Positions 45,230 to 56,204 are shown, counted from the first letter of the stretch. The stretch: DNA of 64,000 nucleotides from CAVXSP01 sp963764505 (GCA_963764505.1 CAVXSP010000001.1:682001-746000), one strand, 5' to 3'. Translations and numbers: made by a program. Notes: generated by a model not told the origin, from the sequence alone.

Positions 45230-45990
45230 GGTCGGCTCTCCGGCCGCTGTGCGGCCGATGCCGACGGTGCAGGGCGCTCGACCGCCGCGTCCGGCCTGAT
45301 GTCTGTCCGCTGGGCACGACGATCCACGTGCGCGATGACGCCGCTCGCCTCGGATCGGAAGGCGATCCGATACCGGCTCACGCCGGCCACCCCGGGAACG
45401 CGCACGATGAACGGTGATTCCTCGCCCGGCCGCAGGGCGGTGAAGTCCAGCGGAGTCCGTCCGCTGGCGAAGTAGTTGCCGTCCCGATCGAAGAGGTACA
45501 GCACAGCCATCACGTTCTGTCTGGATACGCCCTCGCTTGGGTTCCGCACGAGGCCCGTAACCACGAACGCTCCGGGATCGGCGCTGTGGCGGAGAGAGAG
45601 CAGTTCCAGCGGCTCGGGCGACAAGGCTCGCCAGCCGAACGCGGAGGCGGCCACGGGATGAGAGAGCGCGTAGGCGGCCGCCCCGGCCGCGGCGAGGGTG
45701 ACGGCGCTGGCCAGAGCTCCGGCCGGCACCCACCAGAACCGCTGCCGATCCGCCGCGCTCCGATCGACCTCGTCTGGCCGTTCGTCCGAATCGTCCCGCA
45801 GTTCGTCCCGGTCCTCGTCGAGGGTGGCAAATCGCGCGGGCTGATCGGCTTCCGCGGCCATCGCCTGCAGGATTTGGGCTCGCGCGTCCGACCGGCGCCG
45901 GTGTTCGCGGAGCAGGCGCCACGCGAGTACCGACATGCCGATCGCAAGGGCGAGGGCAATCACGGTCACGATCATCAGCAGGGTTTCCAT
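45226..45990 (-). CDS. Membrane protein with FxLYD-like extracytoplasmic domain
   Basis: 254 residues. Two membrane helices (about 4-25 and 93-112) flank a charged cytoplasmic segment rich in Asp/Glu (DEDRDELRDDSDERPDE). The C-terminal domain (about 135-225) resembles FxLYD-type domains: VTGLVRNPSEGVSRQNVMAVLYLFDRDG then PGEESPFIVRVPG. The function is unknown. It lies between tonB (3 bp upstream) and the VWFA gene (4 nt overlap), so the three form one unit. Confidence 0.7.
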   Translation of the reverse strand: METLLMIVTVIALALAIGMSVLAWRLLREHRRRSDARAQILQAMAAEADQPARFATLDEDRDELRDDSDERPDEVDRSAADRQRFWWVPAGALASAVTLAAAGAAAYALSHPVAASAFGWRALSPEPLELLSLRHSADPGAFVVTGLVRNPSEGVSRQNVMAVLYLFDRDGNYFASGRTPLDFTALRPGEESPFIVRVPGVAGVSRYRIAFRSEASGVIAHVDRRAQRTDIRPDAAVERPAPSASAAQRPESRP

Positions 45991-45993
45991 GGG

Positions 45994-47115
45994 CTACCTC
46001 AATGAGAAGGCGACCGAGATCTGGACCGCGACGTCGACGGGACCGCCCTGTCTCCGGGCCGGCGAGAAGCGCCATTGGCGAACGGCCTGGATCGCCCGAT
46101 CGTCGAGTCCGGGATCCAGGCGGCGGACGATCCGGATGTCGCCGACCGAACCGTCGCGCCGCACGACCACCTCGAGCAGCACGGCTCCCTGTATCGACCG
46201 CTTCCGCGCATCGTCGGTATAGAGCGGCTTGACCTCGCGCAGCAGCTTTGGCGGTTCGACGTCGCTGCCCGGCCTGAACGGCCCGCCACCGAAGCCGGCC
46301 TCGAGACCGGGTCCGAGTCCTGCGCCACGGCCGATTCCGCTGCCGGTGCCGGAGCCCTCTCCGGCGCCGGAACCCGCTCCGGCTCCGGCGGTCGTCGTTG
46401 ACGTCTGCCGGGCCTCGACGGCGCCCGGCACGTCCGTGCCATGGCTGCGATCGGGCGCGAACGGAGCGTGCACGCCGGGCGGCGGCTCCGGCGGATCTCG
46501 TCTCGGCGGCTCCGGCTGCGGCGGATCGACTCGCGGCGGCTCCGCCGGCGGCGGGTCGGCCGGCTTCGGGGGATCGGGCGTGGGCGGACGTCGCGGAGGC
46601 GGCCGGCGCACGACGCGAACTGGATCGCGCGGAGTACGGATGAGCGTCGGCGCGCTCGCCTGCACGCGTCGCGGCGGCGCCGGCTGGAGCCGCCCTCCGC
46701 CGCCGCCCCCGCCACCGGGTCCCGTTGCGACGAGATACACGAGATGGAACGGCTGGGGAGACTCGACCGTCCGTTCCGTCGCCTCGCCGTCGAAGAGGGA
46801 TGACGAAAGCAGCACCAAGGCGAGGAGCAGCGCCAGGTGGATGGACGCCGATCCGAAGAGGGGAAGAAGTCGGAGCCGCGGTCGGGCTGGAAGGGTCGTC
46901 AGCGGCTCGCGATCGCGCCCGGCTTCCGGTGCGCCCGACAGCGCGCGGACCAGTCGGATGGCCTCACGCGCCGGCAGATAGGCCGGCGGGCCGGCGGGCT
47001 GTGATCGGTGGAGCCGCTCGACGACGGTCGGAGTGGACACGCGGGCGGCGCGCGCGATCTCGGCGACCGAAAACACGTCGACGCAGCCACGCCGCCGAGC
47101 TGGGGAAGTGCGCAT
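45994..47115 (-). CDS. TonB-family protein with N-terminal helix-turn-helix
   Basis: 373 residues. The C-terminal domain (about 290-373: LYTDDARKRSIQGAVLLEVVVRRDGSVGDIRIV and IQAVRQWRFSPAR) is a TonB energy-transducer domain. A membrane helix (LFGSASIHLALLLALVLLSSSLF) and a long Pro/Gly periplasmic spacer precede it. Unusually, the cytoplasmic N terminus (about 15-60: VFSVAEIARAARVSTPTVVERL then LPAREAIRLVRAL) looks like an excisionase/MerR-type HTH. TonB proteins couple the proton gradient to outer-membrane uptake; ExbB/ExbD are not nearby. ATG 47115 is preferred to GTG 47145. Confidence 0.82.
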   Translation of the reverse strand: MRTSPARRRGCVDVFSVAEIARAARVSTPTVVERLHRSQPAGPPAYLPAREAIRLVRALSGAPEAGRDREPLTTLPARPRLRLLPLFGSASIHLALLLALVLLSSSLFDGEATERTVESPQPFHLVYLVATGPGGGGGGGGRLQPAPPRRVQASAPTLIRTPRDPVRVVRRPPPRRPPTPDPPKPADPPPAEPPRVDPPQPEPPRRDPPEPPPGVHAPFAPDRSHGTDVPGAVEARQTSTTTAGAGAGSGAGEGSGTGSGIGRGAGLGPGLEAGFGGGPFRPGSDVEPPKLLREVKPLYTDDARKRSIQGAVLLEVVVRRDGSVGDIRIVRRLDPGLDDRAIQAVRQWRFSPARRQGGPVDVAVQISVAFSLR

Positions 47116-47167
47116 GGCGAAGTGCTGGCCGGTGCGCGAACACACCGGCTATCGTGTTTTCGGTCGA

Positions 47168-47274
47168 AGGAGTTTTCCACAGGAGGGGGACGGGTCTCAG
47201 GTTGTGGAAAACCTGGGCCTTCGACCCGGGTTTTCCACAACCTGAGACCCGTCCCCCTCCTGTGGAAAACTCCT
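47168..47274. repeat. Long palindromic repeat element, copy 2
   Basis: 50 bp inverted arms (47168-47217 and 47225-47274) with one T/G mismatch and a 7 nt loop. The outer 28 bp (AGTTTTCCACAGGAGGGGGA and on) match copy 1 at 11023-11115. Inner parts differ between copies but stay self-complementary, and TGTGGAAAAC is kept in both. Its right end supplies the first two bases of the stop anticomplement of the methyltransferase gene (stop 47273-47275). The other side faces the start region of tonB. Confidence 0.9.
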
Positions 47275-47830
47275 ATCGCGGCTTGGAGGCTTCGAGGTAC
47301 GTGACGCCTTCGCTCTCGGCGAGAATGCGGGCCGCGCGCAGGCCGGCGGCGCTCAGCGCGTCGCGCGTGGCATCGGCCTGCCCGGCGGGCGGGTGCGCCG
47401 GTTGCAGGCGCGCCCGCCACCCGGACGGCTTCTCGCCCTCGATCACGATCACCCGTCCGCCCGGCCGGATCACGCGTGCCGCTTCGGCGATCGTCCGCGC
47501 GGGCTCAATCGATTCGCGGCGGAGGACCTGGTGCGCCACCACGAGATCGAACGTGCCCGTCTCGGACGGCAGTTCCGACAGCGGCGCTTCCTCGAATTCG
47601 ACCAGAACGCCGGCGTCGGCTGCGGCGCGCTCGATGGACGCCCGAGCGCCGGCTGCCGGATCGATCACGAGTGTCCGCCCGTTGAGGCCGGTGATTCCCG
47701 CCACGGCAGCGGCAAGGCGTCCATCGCCGGCGCCGAGCATGAGCACCTGCTGCGCTGGTTTGGCGCCAATCATGGCCAGAGCCGTCTGATGCGGACGTGG
47801 ATTGGGATTGAGCCACTTCATAGCCGTCAT
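47273..47830 (-). CDS. Class I SAM-dependent methyltransferase
   Basis: A 185-residue Rossmann-fold methyltransferase. VLMLGAGDGRLAAAV (motif I, residues about 29-43), an acidic residue at the end of strand 2 (VIDPA), TFDLVVAHQVL (motif IV) and ARVIRPGGRVIVIEGEK (post-I hallmark) are visible. The target is unknown. The coding sequence ends exactly at the edge of the long palindrome, whose hairpin may form the 3' end of the message. ATG 47830 is chosen; ATG 47821 is in frame three codons later. Confidence 0.83.
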   Translation of the reverse strand: MTAMKWLNPNPRPHQTALAMIGAKPAQQVLMLGAGDGRLAAAVAGITGLNGRTLVIDPAAGARASIERAAADAGVLVEFEEAPLSELPSETGTFDLVVAHQVLRRESIEPARTIAEAARVIRPGGRVIVIEGEKPSGWRARLQPAHPPAGQADATRDALSAAGLRAARILAESEGVTYLEASKPR

Positions 47831-47917
47831 GACGCGTTCCGGATTCGAGACGCGGCCCGCGTCCCGTCGGACGGCGTAGGCGCGCGCCGCCCGTCTTCGA
47901 CGCGAGATCTCGAATGA

Positions 47918-47923
47918 TATAGT
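47918..47923 (+). promoter_or_regulatory. -10-like element of the inositol-phosphate synthase gene, leaderless type
   Basis: TATAGT ends 8 nt before the GTG at 47932 and no Shine-Dalgarno is visible. This favours GTG 47932 over the upstream in-frame TTG at 47926. Confidence 0.5.
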
Positions 47924-47931
47924 CCTTGCCC

Positions 47932-49245
47932 GTGAACAGGGGACTTTCCATTGCGCCGGCCGAAGGCAAGCTCGGCGTGCTCCTCGTCGGTCTCGGCGCC
48001 GTCAGCACCACGACGATTGCCGGTGTCATGGCCGTCCGCAAGGGACTGGCCAAGCCCATCGGGTCGCTCGCCGAAATGGGGACGGTCCGCCTTGGCAAGC
48101 GTACGGACGCGCGCGCGCCGGCCATCCGGGAGTTCGTGCCGCTCGCCGGCCTCCCGGACCTCGTGTTCGGCGGTTGGGACATCTTCGAGGACAACTGCTA
48201 CGAAGCGGCGCGGACCGCGGGCGTCCTCGAGCCGGCGTTGCTCGAACGGATCAAGGACGAACTGTCGGCCGTGACGCCGATGCCGGCCGTGTTCGACCGT
48301 CAGTACGTGAAGCGGCTGGATGGTCCGAACGTGAAGAAAGGCGCGACCAAGCGCGATCTCGCCGAACAGGTGATCGAGGATATCCGCCGCTTCAAGGCGC
48401 ACCATGGCCTCGATCGGCTCGTGCTCGTCTGGGCCGGCAGCACCGAAATCTTCATGAAGGAGACGGCCGCCCATCAGTCCATCGACGCGTTCGAGCGGGG
48501 CCTGGCAGCGAACGACTGCTCGATTCCGTCGAGCATGATCTATGCGTACGCCGCCATTCGCGAGGGTCTGCCGTACGCCAATGCGGCGCCGAACCTCTCG
48601 GCCGACGTGCCGGCCCTGGTCGCCCTCGCGCAGAAGACCGGATCGCCGCTCGCCGGCAAGGATCTCAAGACGGGCCAGACGCTGATCAAGACCATCGTCG
48701 CGCCCGGGCTCAAGGCGCGCCTGCTGGGCGTCAGCGGCTGGTATTCGACCAACATCCTGGGGAACCGGGACGGGGAGGTCCTCGACGACCCGGAGTCGTT
48801 CAAGACCAAGGAGGAGAGCAAGAAATCCGTCCTCGACTACATTCTCCAGCCGGCGCTCTATCCCGACCTGTACGACAAGCTGTGCCACGTCGTGCGGATC
48901 AACTACTATCCGCCCCGCGGCGACAACAAGGAGGGCTGGGACAACATCGATCTGTTCGGTTGGCTCGGCTATCCGATGCAGCTCAAGATCAACTTCCTGT
49001 GCCGCGACAGCATCCTGGCCGCGCCAATCGTGCTCGACGTGGCGCTGTTCCTCGATCTGGCGAAGCGGGTCGGCTTCTCGGGCATCCAGGAGTGGCTGTC
49101 GTTCTATTTCAAGAGCCCGATGCACGCGCCGGAGCTGTATCCCGAACACGATCTGTTCATCCAGCTCATCAAGCTGAAGAACACGCTGCGCTACATGCGC
49201 GGCGAGGAGCTGATCACGCACCTGGGACGGGAATACTACGACTAG
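47932..49245 (+). CDS. ino1: Myo-inositol-1-phosphate synthase
   Basis: Converts glucose 6-phosphate to myo-inositol 1-phosphate using internally recycled NAD. 437 residues. The Rossmann motif is LLVGLGAVSTTTIAGV; further signatures are FGGWDIFEDNCYEAA, AGSTEIFM, GLPYANAAPN, AGKDLKTGQTLIKTIVAPGLKAR and GWYSTNILGNRDGEVL with the SFKTKEESKKSVLDYIL lysine-rich catalytic segment. Inositol would feed phosphatidylinositol or compatible solutes. No phosphatase gene adjoins it. The GTG start is chosen from the position of the -10-like element. Confidence 0.93.
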   Translation: MNRGLSIAPAEGKLGVLLVGLGAVSTTTIAGVMAVRKGLAKPIGSLAEMGTVRLGKRTDARAPAIREFVPLAGLPDLVFGGWDIFEDNCYEAARTAGVLEPALLERIKDELSAVTPMPAVFDRQYVKRLDGPNVKKGATKRDLAEQVIEDIRRFKAHHGLDRLVLVWAGSTEIFMKETAAHQSIDAFERGLAANDCSIPSSMIYAYAAIREGLPYANAAPNLSADVPALVALAQKTGSPLAGKDLKTGQTLIKTIVAPGLKARLLGVSGWYSTNILGNRDGEVLDDPESFKTKEESKKSVLDYILQPALYPDLYDKLCHVVRINYYPPRGDNKEGWDNIDLFGWLGYPMQLKINFLCRDSILAAPIVLDVALFLDLAKRVGFSGIQEWLSFYFKSPMHAPELYPEHDLFIQLIKLKNTLRYMRGEELITHLGREYYD

Positions 49246-49266
49246 GCGGCGGGTGCCGGCCAGGAG

Positions 49267-49283
49267 GGCGCATCCGATGCGCC
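49267..49283. other. Short perfect palindrome after ino1
   Basis: GGCGCATC-C-GATGCGCC (8 bp arms around one base) lies 21 bp after the ino1 stop and 37 bp before the next ATG. It may be a terminator stem without a T-run, or an operator. It could also be chance. Confidence 0.35.
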
Positions 49284-49320
49284 GTCTCCGCCGGAGCCCG
49301 CGGCGCCGCGAGGTGGTTCC

Positions 49321-49833
49321 ATGCCCGTGAACCGTTACCAGCCCGCGCTGCTCGGTGGGCTGTTCATCGGGATTCTCTCGTCGCTGCCGATCATCAGTGG
49401 CCTCAACGCGTGCTGCTGCCTCTGGGTCGTGGCGGGCGGCGTGCTGACGACGTACCTGCGGCAGCAGCAGCAGGCCGCACCAATCGAGACGTCCGAAGCG
49501 GTGCTGGGCGGTCTGATGGCCGGTGGCATCGGCGCGCTGCTGACGATTCTGGGCACGTTCGTGCTCCTGCGGGTCACCGGGCCCCTGTGGCAGGAGCAGA
49601 TTCGCAGCCAGATCGAGGCGAATCCGGACGTGCCCCTGCAGGTTCGCGAGATGGTCCTGAAGCTGCTGACCGGCCGCGGCCTCGCCCTCCTGCAGTTCGG
49701 CGTCACCTTGCCGGTCTACGCGGTGTTCGGAATGCTCGGGGCGCTGCTCGGCCTCGCCTTCTTCCGGAAGCCGCCGGTGCCGGCGCCGCCGCCACCACCC
49801 GAGCCGCCGCCGGCCATCCCGCCGACCGTCTAG
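49321..49833 (+). CDS. Small membrane protein of unknown function with Pro-rich tail
   Basis: 170 residues. It has membrane segments at about 9-27, 30-45, 62-85 and 125-146, a Cys-rich turn (NACCCLWVV), and a proline-rich C terminus (VPAPPPPPEPPPAIPP) after FFRKP. It looks like the generic acidobacterial DUF5518/DUF4199-like membrane proteins, but I cannot assign a family. The ATG has GAGGTGG upstream. It sits between ino1 and acsA with short gaps. Confidence 0.65.
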   Translation: MPVNRYQPALLGGLFIGILSSLPIISGLNACCCLWVVAGGVLTTYLRQQQQAAPIETSEAVLGGLMAGGIGALLTILGTFVLLRVTGPLWQEQIRSQIEANPDVPLQVREMVLKLLTGRGLALLQFGVTLPVYAVFGMLGALLGLAFFRKPPVPAPPPPPEPPPAIPPTV

Positions 49834-49860
49834 GGCGAGGGGCTACTCCGGAGCGAAGCC

Positions 49861-51819
<1,959 letters not shown>

Positions 51820-51871
51820 CGGGCGGTTCCCGGCCGAACCCGGGTGGGGTCTCCGGCGTCTAAGGAATACC

Positions 51872-52558
51872 GTGGCCCTGATTGAGACGAAAGACCTCTG
51901 GAAGACCTACCACATGGGGGCCGAGGAGATCCATGCCCTCCGCGGCGTCTCGATCCAGATCGAGCGGGGTGACTACGTCGCCATCATGGGGCCGTCGGGC
52001 TCAGGCAAGTCGACCCTGATGAACCTGATCGGCTGTCTGGATACGCCGTCCAAGGGCAGCTATCTGCTGAACGGCAAGCAGGTGGGCCAGATGAACGACG
52101 ACGAACTGGCGCGGATCCGCAACGAGGAGATCGGATTCGTGTTCCAGACGTTCAACCTGTTGCCCCGGGCGACCGCCCTCCACAATGTCGAGCTTCCGCT
52201 CATCTACGCGGGTGTTACGGGCAAGGTGCGCGCCGAGCGTGCGAACCAGGCGCTGGACCGGGTCGAGCTCGGCGAGCGCAAGACGCACCGCCCGAACGAA
52301 CTATCCGGCGGGCAGCGGCAGCGTGTCGCGATCGCCCGGGCGCTGGTCAACAACCCGTCCATCCTGCTCGCGGACGAGCCGACCGGGAATCTCGACTCGA
52401 AGACCGGCGAGGAGATCATGGCGTTGTTCGCGCGCCTCCATCAGGCGGGCAATACGATCGTCCTGGTCACCCACGAGTCGGAGATTGCAGCCCATGCGGA
52501 GCGCGCCATCCACATCCGCGACGGGCAGGTCGAAAAGGATATCCGTCGGGCCGCCTGA
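51872..52558 (+). CDS. ABC transporter ATP-binding protein, MacB/LolD type
   Basis: A 228-residue ATPase with Walker A GPSGSGKST, Q-loop FVFQTFNLLPRATALHNVELPLIYAG, signature LSGGQRQRVAIARAL, Walker B ILLADEPTGNLDS and the H-loop VTHE. The sequence places it with MacB/LolD-type ATPases that drive FtsX-like permeases exporting lipoproteins or peptides. No permease is adjacent, and the next gene is on the opposite strand, so it is an orphan subunit here. GTG start. Confidence 0.9.
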   Translation: MALIETKDLWKTYHMGAEEIHALRGVSIQIERGDYVAIMGPSGSGKSTLMNLIGCLDTPSKGSYLLNGKQVGQMNDDELARIRNEEIGFVFQTFNLLPRATALHNVELPLIYAGVTGKVRAERANQALDRVELGERKTHRPNELSGGQRQRVAIARALVNNPSILLADEPTGNLDSKTGEEIMALFARLHQAGNTIVLVTHESEIAAHAERAIHIRDGQVEKDIRRAA

Positions 52559-52596
52559 CGTTCTGCGGCCGTCGCGCGCGCGCGGCCCGACTCCGA

Positions 52597-54274
52597 TTAC
52601 ACCGCGGCAAAGTGGTCCGGCTCCAGCTCCCGCAGCGCCCGTGGCACGTACCGTGCGTCATCGAACGCGATCCGCGTGACGGCATCGAATGGGTGCAGAC
52701 GCGGCACGGCCGAGAGGAGCGCCTGCGTGTACGGGTGGGTCGGGCGCGCGAACAGCGACTCGGCCGGCGCGACCTCGATCAGCCGTCCCCGGTACATCAC
52801 GCCGACACGGGTGCAGGTCGCGCGGACGAGTCGGAGATCGTGGGCGATGAAGAGATAGGTCAGGCCCAGCCGCCGCTGCAGCGACAGCAGCAGGTCGATC
52901 ACCTGGGCCTGTACGGAGACGTCCAGGGCCGAGACTGGCTCGTCGGCGACGATGAAGGACGGATGAAGGGCGAGGGCGCGGGCGATGCCGATGCGCTGCC
53001 GCTGACCGCCGCTGAACGAGTCGGGACGGCGGCCCGCGTGCGCGGGATTGAGGCCGACCAGATCCATGAGTTCGCGGACCCGTGCGGTGCGCTCGGTGCT
53101 CGTGCCGGCGCGGTGGATCACCAGCGGTTCCGCGATGATGTCGCCGACGCGCATCCGGGGGTTCAGGGAGGAATAGGGGTCCTGAAAGACGATCTGCATG
53201 TGTCGTCGCGTGCGGCGGAGATCGCCGCGCGAGAGGCGGAGCAGGTCGGCACCCTGGAAGCGGATCGTGCCGGCGGTGGGCTCGATGAGCCGTAGCGCGC
53301 ACCGGCCGATTGTCGTCTTGCCGCTGCCCGACTCTCCGACGAGCCCGAACGTCTCCCCGCTCGCAATCGAGAACGTCACGTCGTCGACCGCGCGGAACCG
53401 GCCTGTGGAGCCGAACCATCCGCGCTGGTGCGGGAATTCCTTGACGAGGTGCTGGATCTCGAGCAGCGGGGTCATCGCGTAGCGGAGGGGGGCTCGGCGG
53501 GCGCGGCTCGCGGATCCGTCGTACAGGCCGGGCACGCAATCCAGCAGATGCCGCGTGTAGGGGCTCTGGGGCGAGTCGAAGATTCGATCGGCGGCGCCCT
53601 CTTCGACGACGCGGCCGGCCTGGAGCACGATCACGCGATCCGCGAGCTCGGCGAGCACGCCGAAGTCGTGCGTGATGAGCAGCAGGGACAGATTCATCGC
53701 GCGCCGCATCTCGCGAAGCAGATCCAGGATCTCCGCCTGCACGGTCGCGTCGAGCGCGGTCGTGGGTTCGTCGGCGATGAGCAGTCTGGGCTCGGCAGCA
53801 ATGGCCAGCGCGAGCATCGCGCGCTGCTTCAGCCCGCCGCTGAGCTGGTGCGGGTACTCGCGCGCGCGGCGGTGCGGCTCCGGGACGCGCACCCGGTCGA
53901 GCAGCGCCACCGCGCGCTGGCGGGCCGCGCGGCCTCGCGCCAGGCCGTGCACGGCCAGCGTCTCGGCGATCTCGGTACCCGATCGTGTACACGGGATCGA
54001 GAGCCTGGGAGGCCGCCTGGAACACGAACCCGATTTCGCGCCCGCGGACGTGCCGCATCTCCGACGGTGACATCGCCAGAAGATCCCGGCCGTCGAACTC
54101 GATGCGCCCGCCGACGATTCGCCCGGGCGGGACGACGAGCCGCAGGACCGACAGCGCCGTGACGGATTTCCCGCTGCCCGATTCACCCACCAGACCCAGC
54201 GTCTCTCCCCCCGCGATCGCGAACGACACGTCGTCGACCGCGGCGAACTCCGTCCCGTCCTCGACGTCGAACAC
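52597..54274 (-). CDS. Fused tandem ABC ATPase, oligopeptide (DppD-DppF/GsiA) type, frameshifted
   Basis: About 558 residues: two ATPase domains in one chain, as in YejF/GsiA. Domain 1: GESGSGKSVTALSVLRL, HQLSGGLKQRAMLALAIA, LLIADEPTTALD. Domain 2 (from MTPLLEIQHLVKEFPH): GESGSGKTTIGRCALRL, FSGGQRQRIGIARAL, FIVADEPVSALD and the C-terminal PTHPYTQALLSAVP of peptide importers. The frame breaks at CTCGGTAC (53971-53978); removing one base yields DPVYTIGYEIAETLAVHGLA. The GTG start at 54274 omits the usual first strand (LLDVRRLRT is readable upstream without a start), so the true start is unclear. No permease or binding protein is nearby. Confidence 0.82.
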
Positions 54275-54370
54275 GGTCCGGAGGCGCCGGACGTCCAGCA
54301 GGGGCGCGGCGCCGGCGGCGTGCGGCGCCGCCGGGTCTCCGATCTCATGGCGAGGGCTAGGAACGATCGA

Positions 54371-55918
54371 TCACCTCCAGGTGCCGGCTTCCCGATGTTC
54401 TCCGAACACCCGGCGCAGCGTGTCGGAGATCTCGCCGAGCGTGGCGCGCGCCTCGACCGCGTCGATGACCGGCGCCACGAGATTGGAGCCGTCGCGCGCG
54501 GCCTGCTCGACAACGTCCAGCGTCCGGCGCCAGGCCATCGGATCGCGGCTCGCCCGAACCGCGCGGACGCCGTCGATCTGGCGGCGCTCGGCGTCGGGGT
54601 CCACGCGCAGGAGCTCGATCGTCTGCGAACGTCCGTCCGTGTACCGGTTCACGCCGACGACGATTTGCTCGCCCCGTTCGACGGCCTGCTGCGCGTCATA
54701 GGCCGCCGCCTGGATCTGCCGCTGCACGTCGCCGCGTTCGATGGCCGACAACATGCCGCCCGCCGCCTCGAGCGCCTCGATCGCCGCCAGGGCAGCGCGC
54801 TCGATCTCGCTCGTCCTCCGCTCGATCTCCCAGGCGCCGCCGAGGGGGTCCACGGTATTGGCGACGCCGGTCTCGGCGGCCAGAATCTGCTGCGTCCGGA
54901 GGGCGATGCGCGCGGACTGCTCGGTCGGAAGGGCGAGCGCTTCGTCCCGCCCGTTCGCGTGCAGCGACTGCGCGCCGCCGAGCACGGCCGCGAGCGACTG
55001 GACGGCCACGCGGACGATGTTGTTGTCCGGCTGCTGCGCCGTGAGCGTGCTGCCCGCGGTCTGGGCGTGGAACCGCATCTGCTGGGCGCGCGGCTCGGTG
55101 GCGCCGAACCGGTCGCGCATGAGCGTGGCCCAGAGGCGCCGCGCGGCGCGGAACTTCGCGACCTCTTCCAGCAGATCGTTGTGCGCGGCGAAGAAGAACG
55201 ACAGCCGAGGACCGAAGCGGTTCACGTCCAGTCCCGCCTCGCGTGCCGCCTCGACGTAGACCATCGCGTTGCCGAGCGTGAACGCCACTTCCTGCACGGC
55301 CGTCGAGCCCGCCTCCCGAATGTGGTAGCCGCTGATCGAGATCGTGTTCCACTGCGGCAGTTCGCGCTCGCACCAGGCGAAGATATCCGTGACGATCCGG
55401 AGCGACGGCCTCGGCGGGTAGATATACGTGCCCCGCGCGATGTACTCCTTCAGGATGTCGTTCTGAATCGTGCCGGCGAGCCGGTCGAGCGCCGTGCCCC
55501 GGCGCCGCGCGACCGCCGCATAGAGCGCCAGCACCACGAGGGCGGTCGCGTTGATCGTCATCGACACGGATACGCGGTCCAGCGGAATTCGATCGAAGAG
55601 CGCCGCCATGTCCTCGACCGTGTCGATCGCGACGCCGACCCGCCCGACTTCGCCCGCCGCGAGCCGATGATCCGAGTCGTATCCCATCTGCGTCGGCAGA
55701 TCGAATGCGACGCTGAGCCCCGTCACGCCCTGCTCGAGCAGGTAGTGATAGCGCGCGTTCGATTCGGACGCCGTGCCGAAGCCCGCGTACTGACGCATCG
55801 TCCAGAGCCGGCCGCGATACATCGTCGGCTGGATGCCCCGCGTGTACGGAAATGCGCCCGGCTCGCCCGGCTCTGAGGCCGACGCGACGTCGTCCGGGCG
55901 GGCGAAGGGACGACTCAT
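54371..55918 (-). CDS. Methylmalonyl-CoA mutase family, large subunit (catalytic barrel only)
   Basis: 515 residues containing the TIM-barrel substrate domain without the C-terminal B12-binding domain, as in split mutases. Signatures are FPYTRGIQPTMYRGRLWTMRQYAGFGTASESN (Tyr in the RQYAGF position fits methylmalonyl-CoA), GLSVAFDLPTQMGYDSDH, SISGYHIREAGSTAVQE and ANTVDPLGGAWEIE. It interconverts methylmalonyl- and succinyl-CoA, or a related pair. Neither the small B12 subunit nor the epimerase or chaperone is in the window. A TAGAAT 7 nt before the ATG and no ribosome binding site imply a leaderless mRNA. Confidence 0.9.
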   Translation of the reverse strand: MSRPFARPDDVASASEPGEPGAFPYTRGIQPTMYRGRLWTMRQYAGFGTASESNARYHYLLEQGVTGLSVAFDLPTQMGYDSDHRLAAGEVGRVGVAIDTVEDMAALFDRIPLDRVSVSMTINATALVVLALYAAVARRRGTALDRLAGTIQNDILKEYIARGTYIYPPRPSLRIVTDIFAWCERELPQWNTISISGYHIREAGSTAVQEVAFTLGNAMVYVEAAREAGLDVNRFGPRLSFFFAAHNDLLEEVAKFRAARRLWATLMRDRFGATEPRAQQMRFHAQTAGSTLTAQQPDNNIVRVAVQSLAAVLGGAQSLHANGRDEALALPTEQSARIALRTQQILAAETGVANTVDPLGGAWEIERRTSEIERAALAAIEALEAAGGMLSAIERGDVQRQIQAAAYDAQQAVERGEQIVVGVNRYTDGRSQTIELLRVDPDAERRQIDGVRAVRASRDPMAWRRTLDVVEQAARDGSNLVAPVIDAVEARATLGEISDTLRRVFGEHREAGTWR

Positions 55919-55925
55919 GGGTGCG

Positions 55926-55931
55926 ATTCTA
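55926..55931 (-). promoter_or_regulatory. -10-like element of the mutase gene, leaderless type
   Basis: TAGAAT on the minus strand ends 7 nt before ATG 55918. There is no Shine-Dalgarno. Confidence 0.5.
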
Positions 55932-56024
55932 GCCCAGCGATCGTCGCAGGCTGGGTCGTCGGTCGTACCCGTTTCGGACACAACGAAGAACGACGCCGAA
56001 ATGCGGACGGAGTTCACCTGAGGT

Positions 56025-56054
56025 TTGACAGGGTGTACACCCGATGTCTACAAT
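56025..56054 (+). promoter_or_regulatory. Sigma-70 promoter with palindromic operator
   Basis: TTGACA (56025-56030), an 18 bp spacer and TACAAT (56049-56054) form a strong promoter. Immediately after the -35 lies the perfect 12 bp palindrome GGGTGTACACCC (56031-56042), a likely repressor site. The downstream gene starts at 56205, giving a leader of about 145 nt. The rest of the 286 bp gap holds nothing else I can support. Confidence 0.65.
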
Positions 56055-56204
56055 GACTCGCAGTTCTTTCTTCCGCTCCTGAGCAGTCCCGAACATGTCT
56101 TGCTCGACGACCTGCGCACACGATTCGGGGGACTTGTCCGGTACCTGGATCGCGGCGGCGAGCGGTGCGCCAGTCGACCGGCCAAGCGGCGTACGGAGGT
56201 TTTC

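Noticed and set aside
54275..54348. ATG at 54348 as start of the tandem ABC ATPase
   Set aside because: It is in a different frame from the readable N-terminal sequence LLDVRRLRT and from the first ATPase domain; using it would need another indel, this time a missing base.
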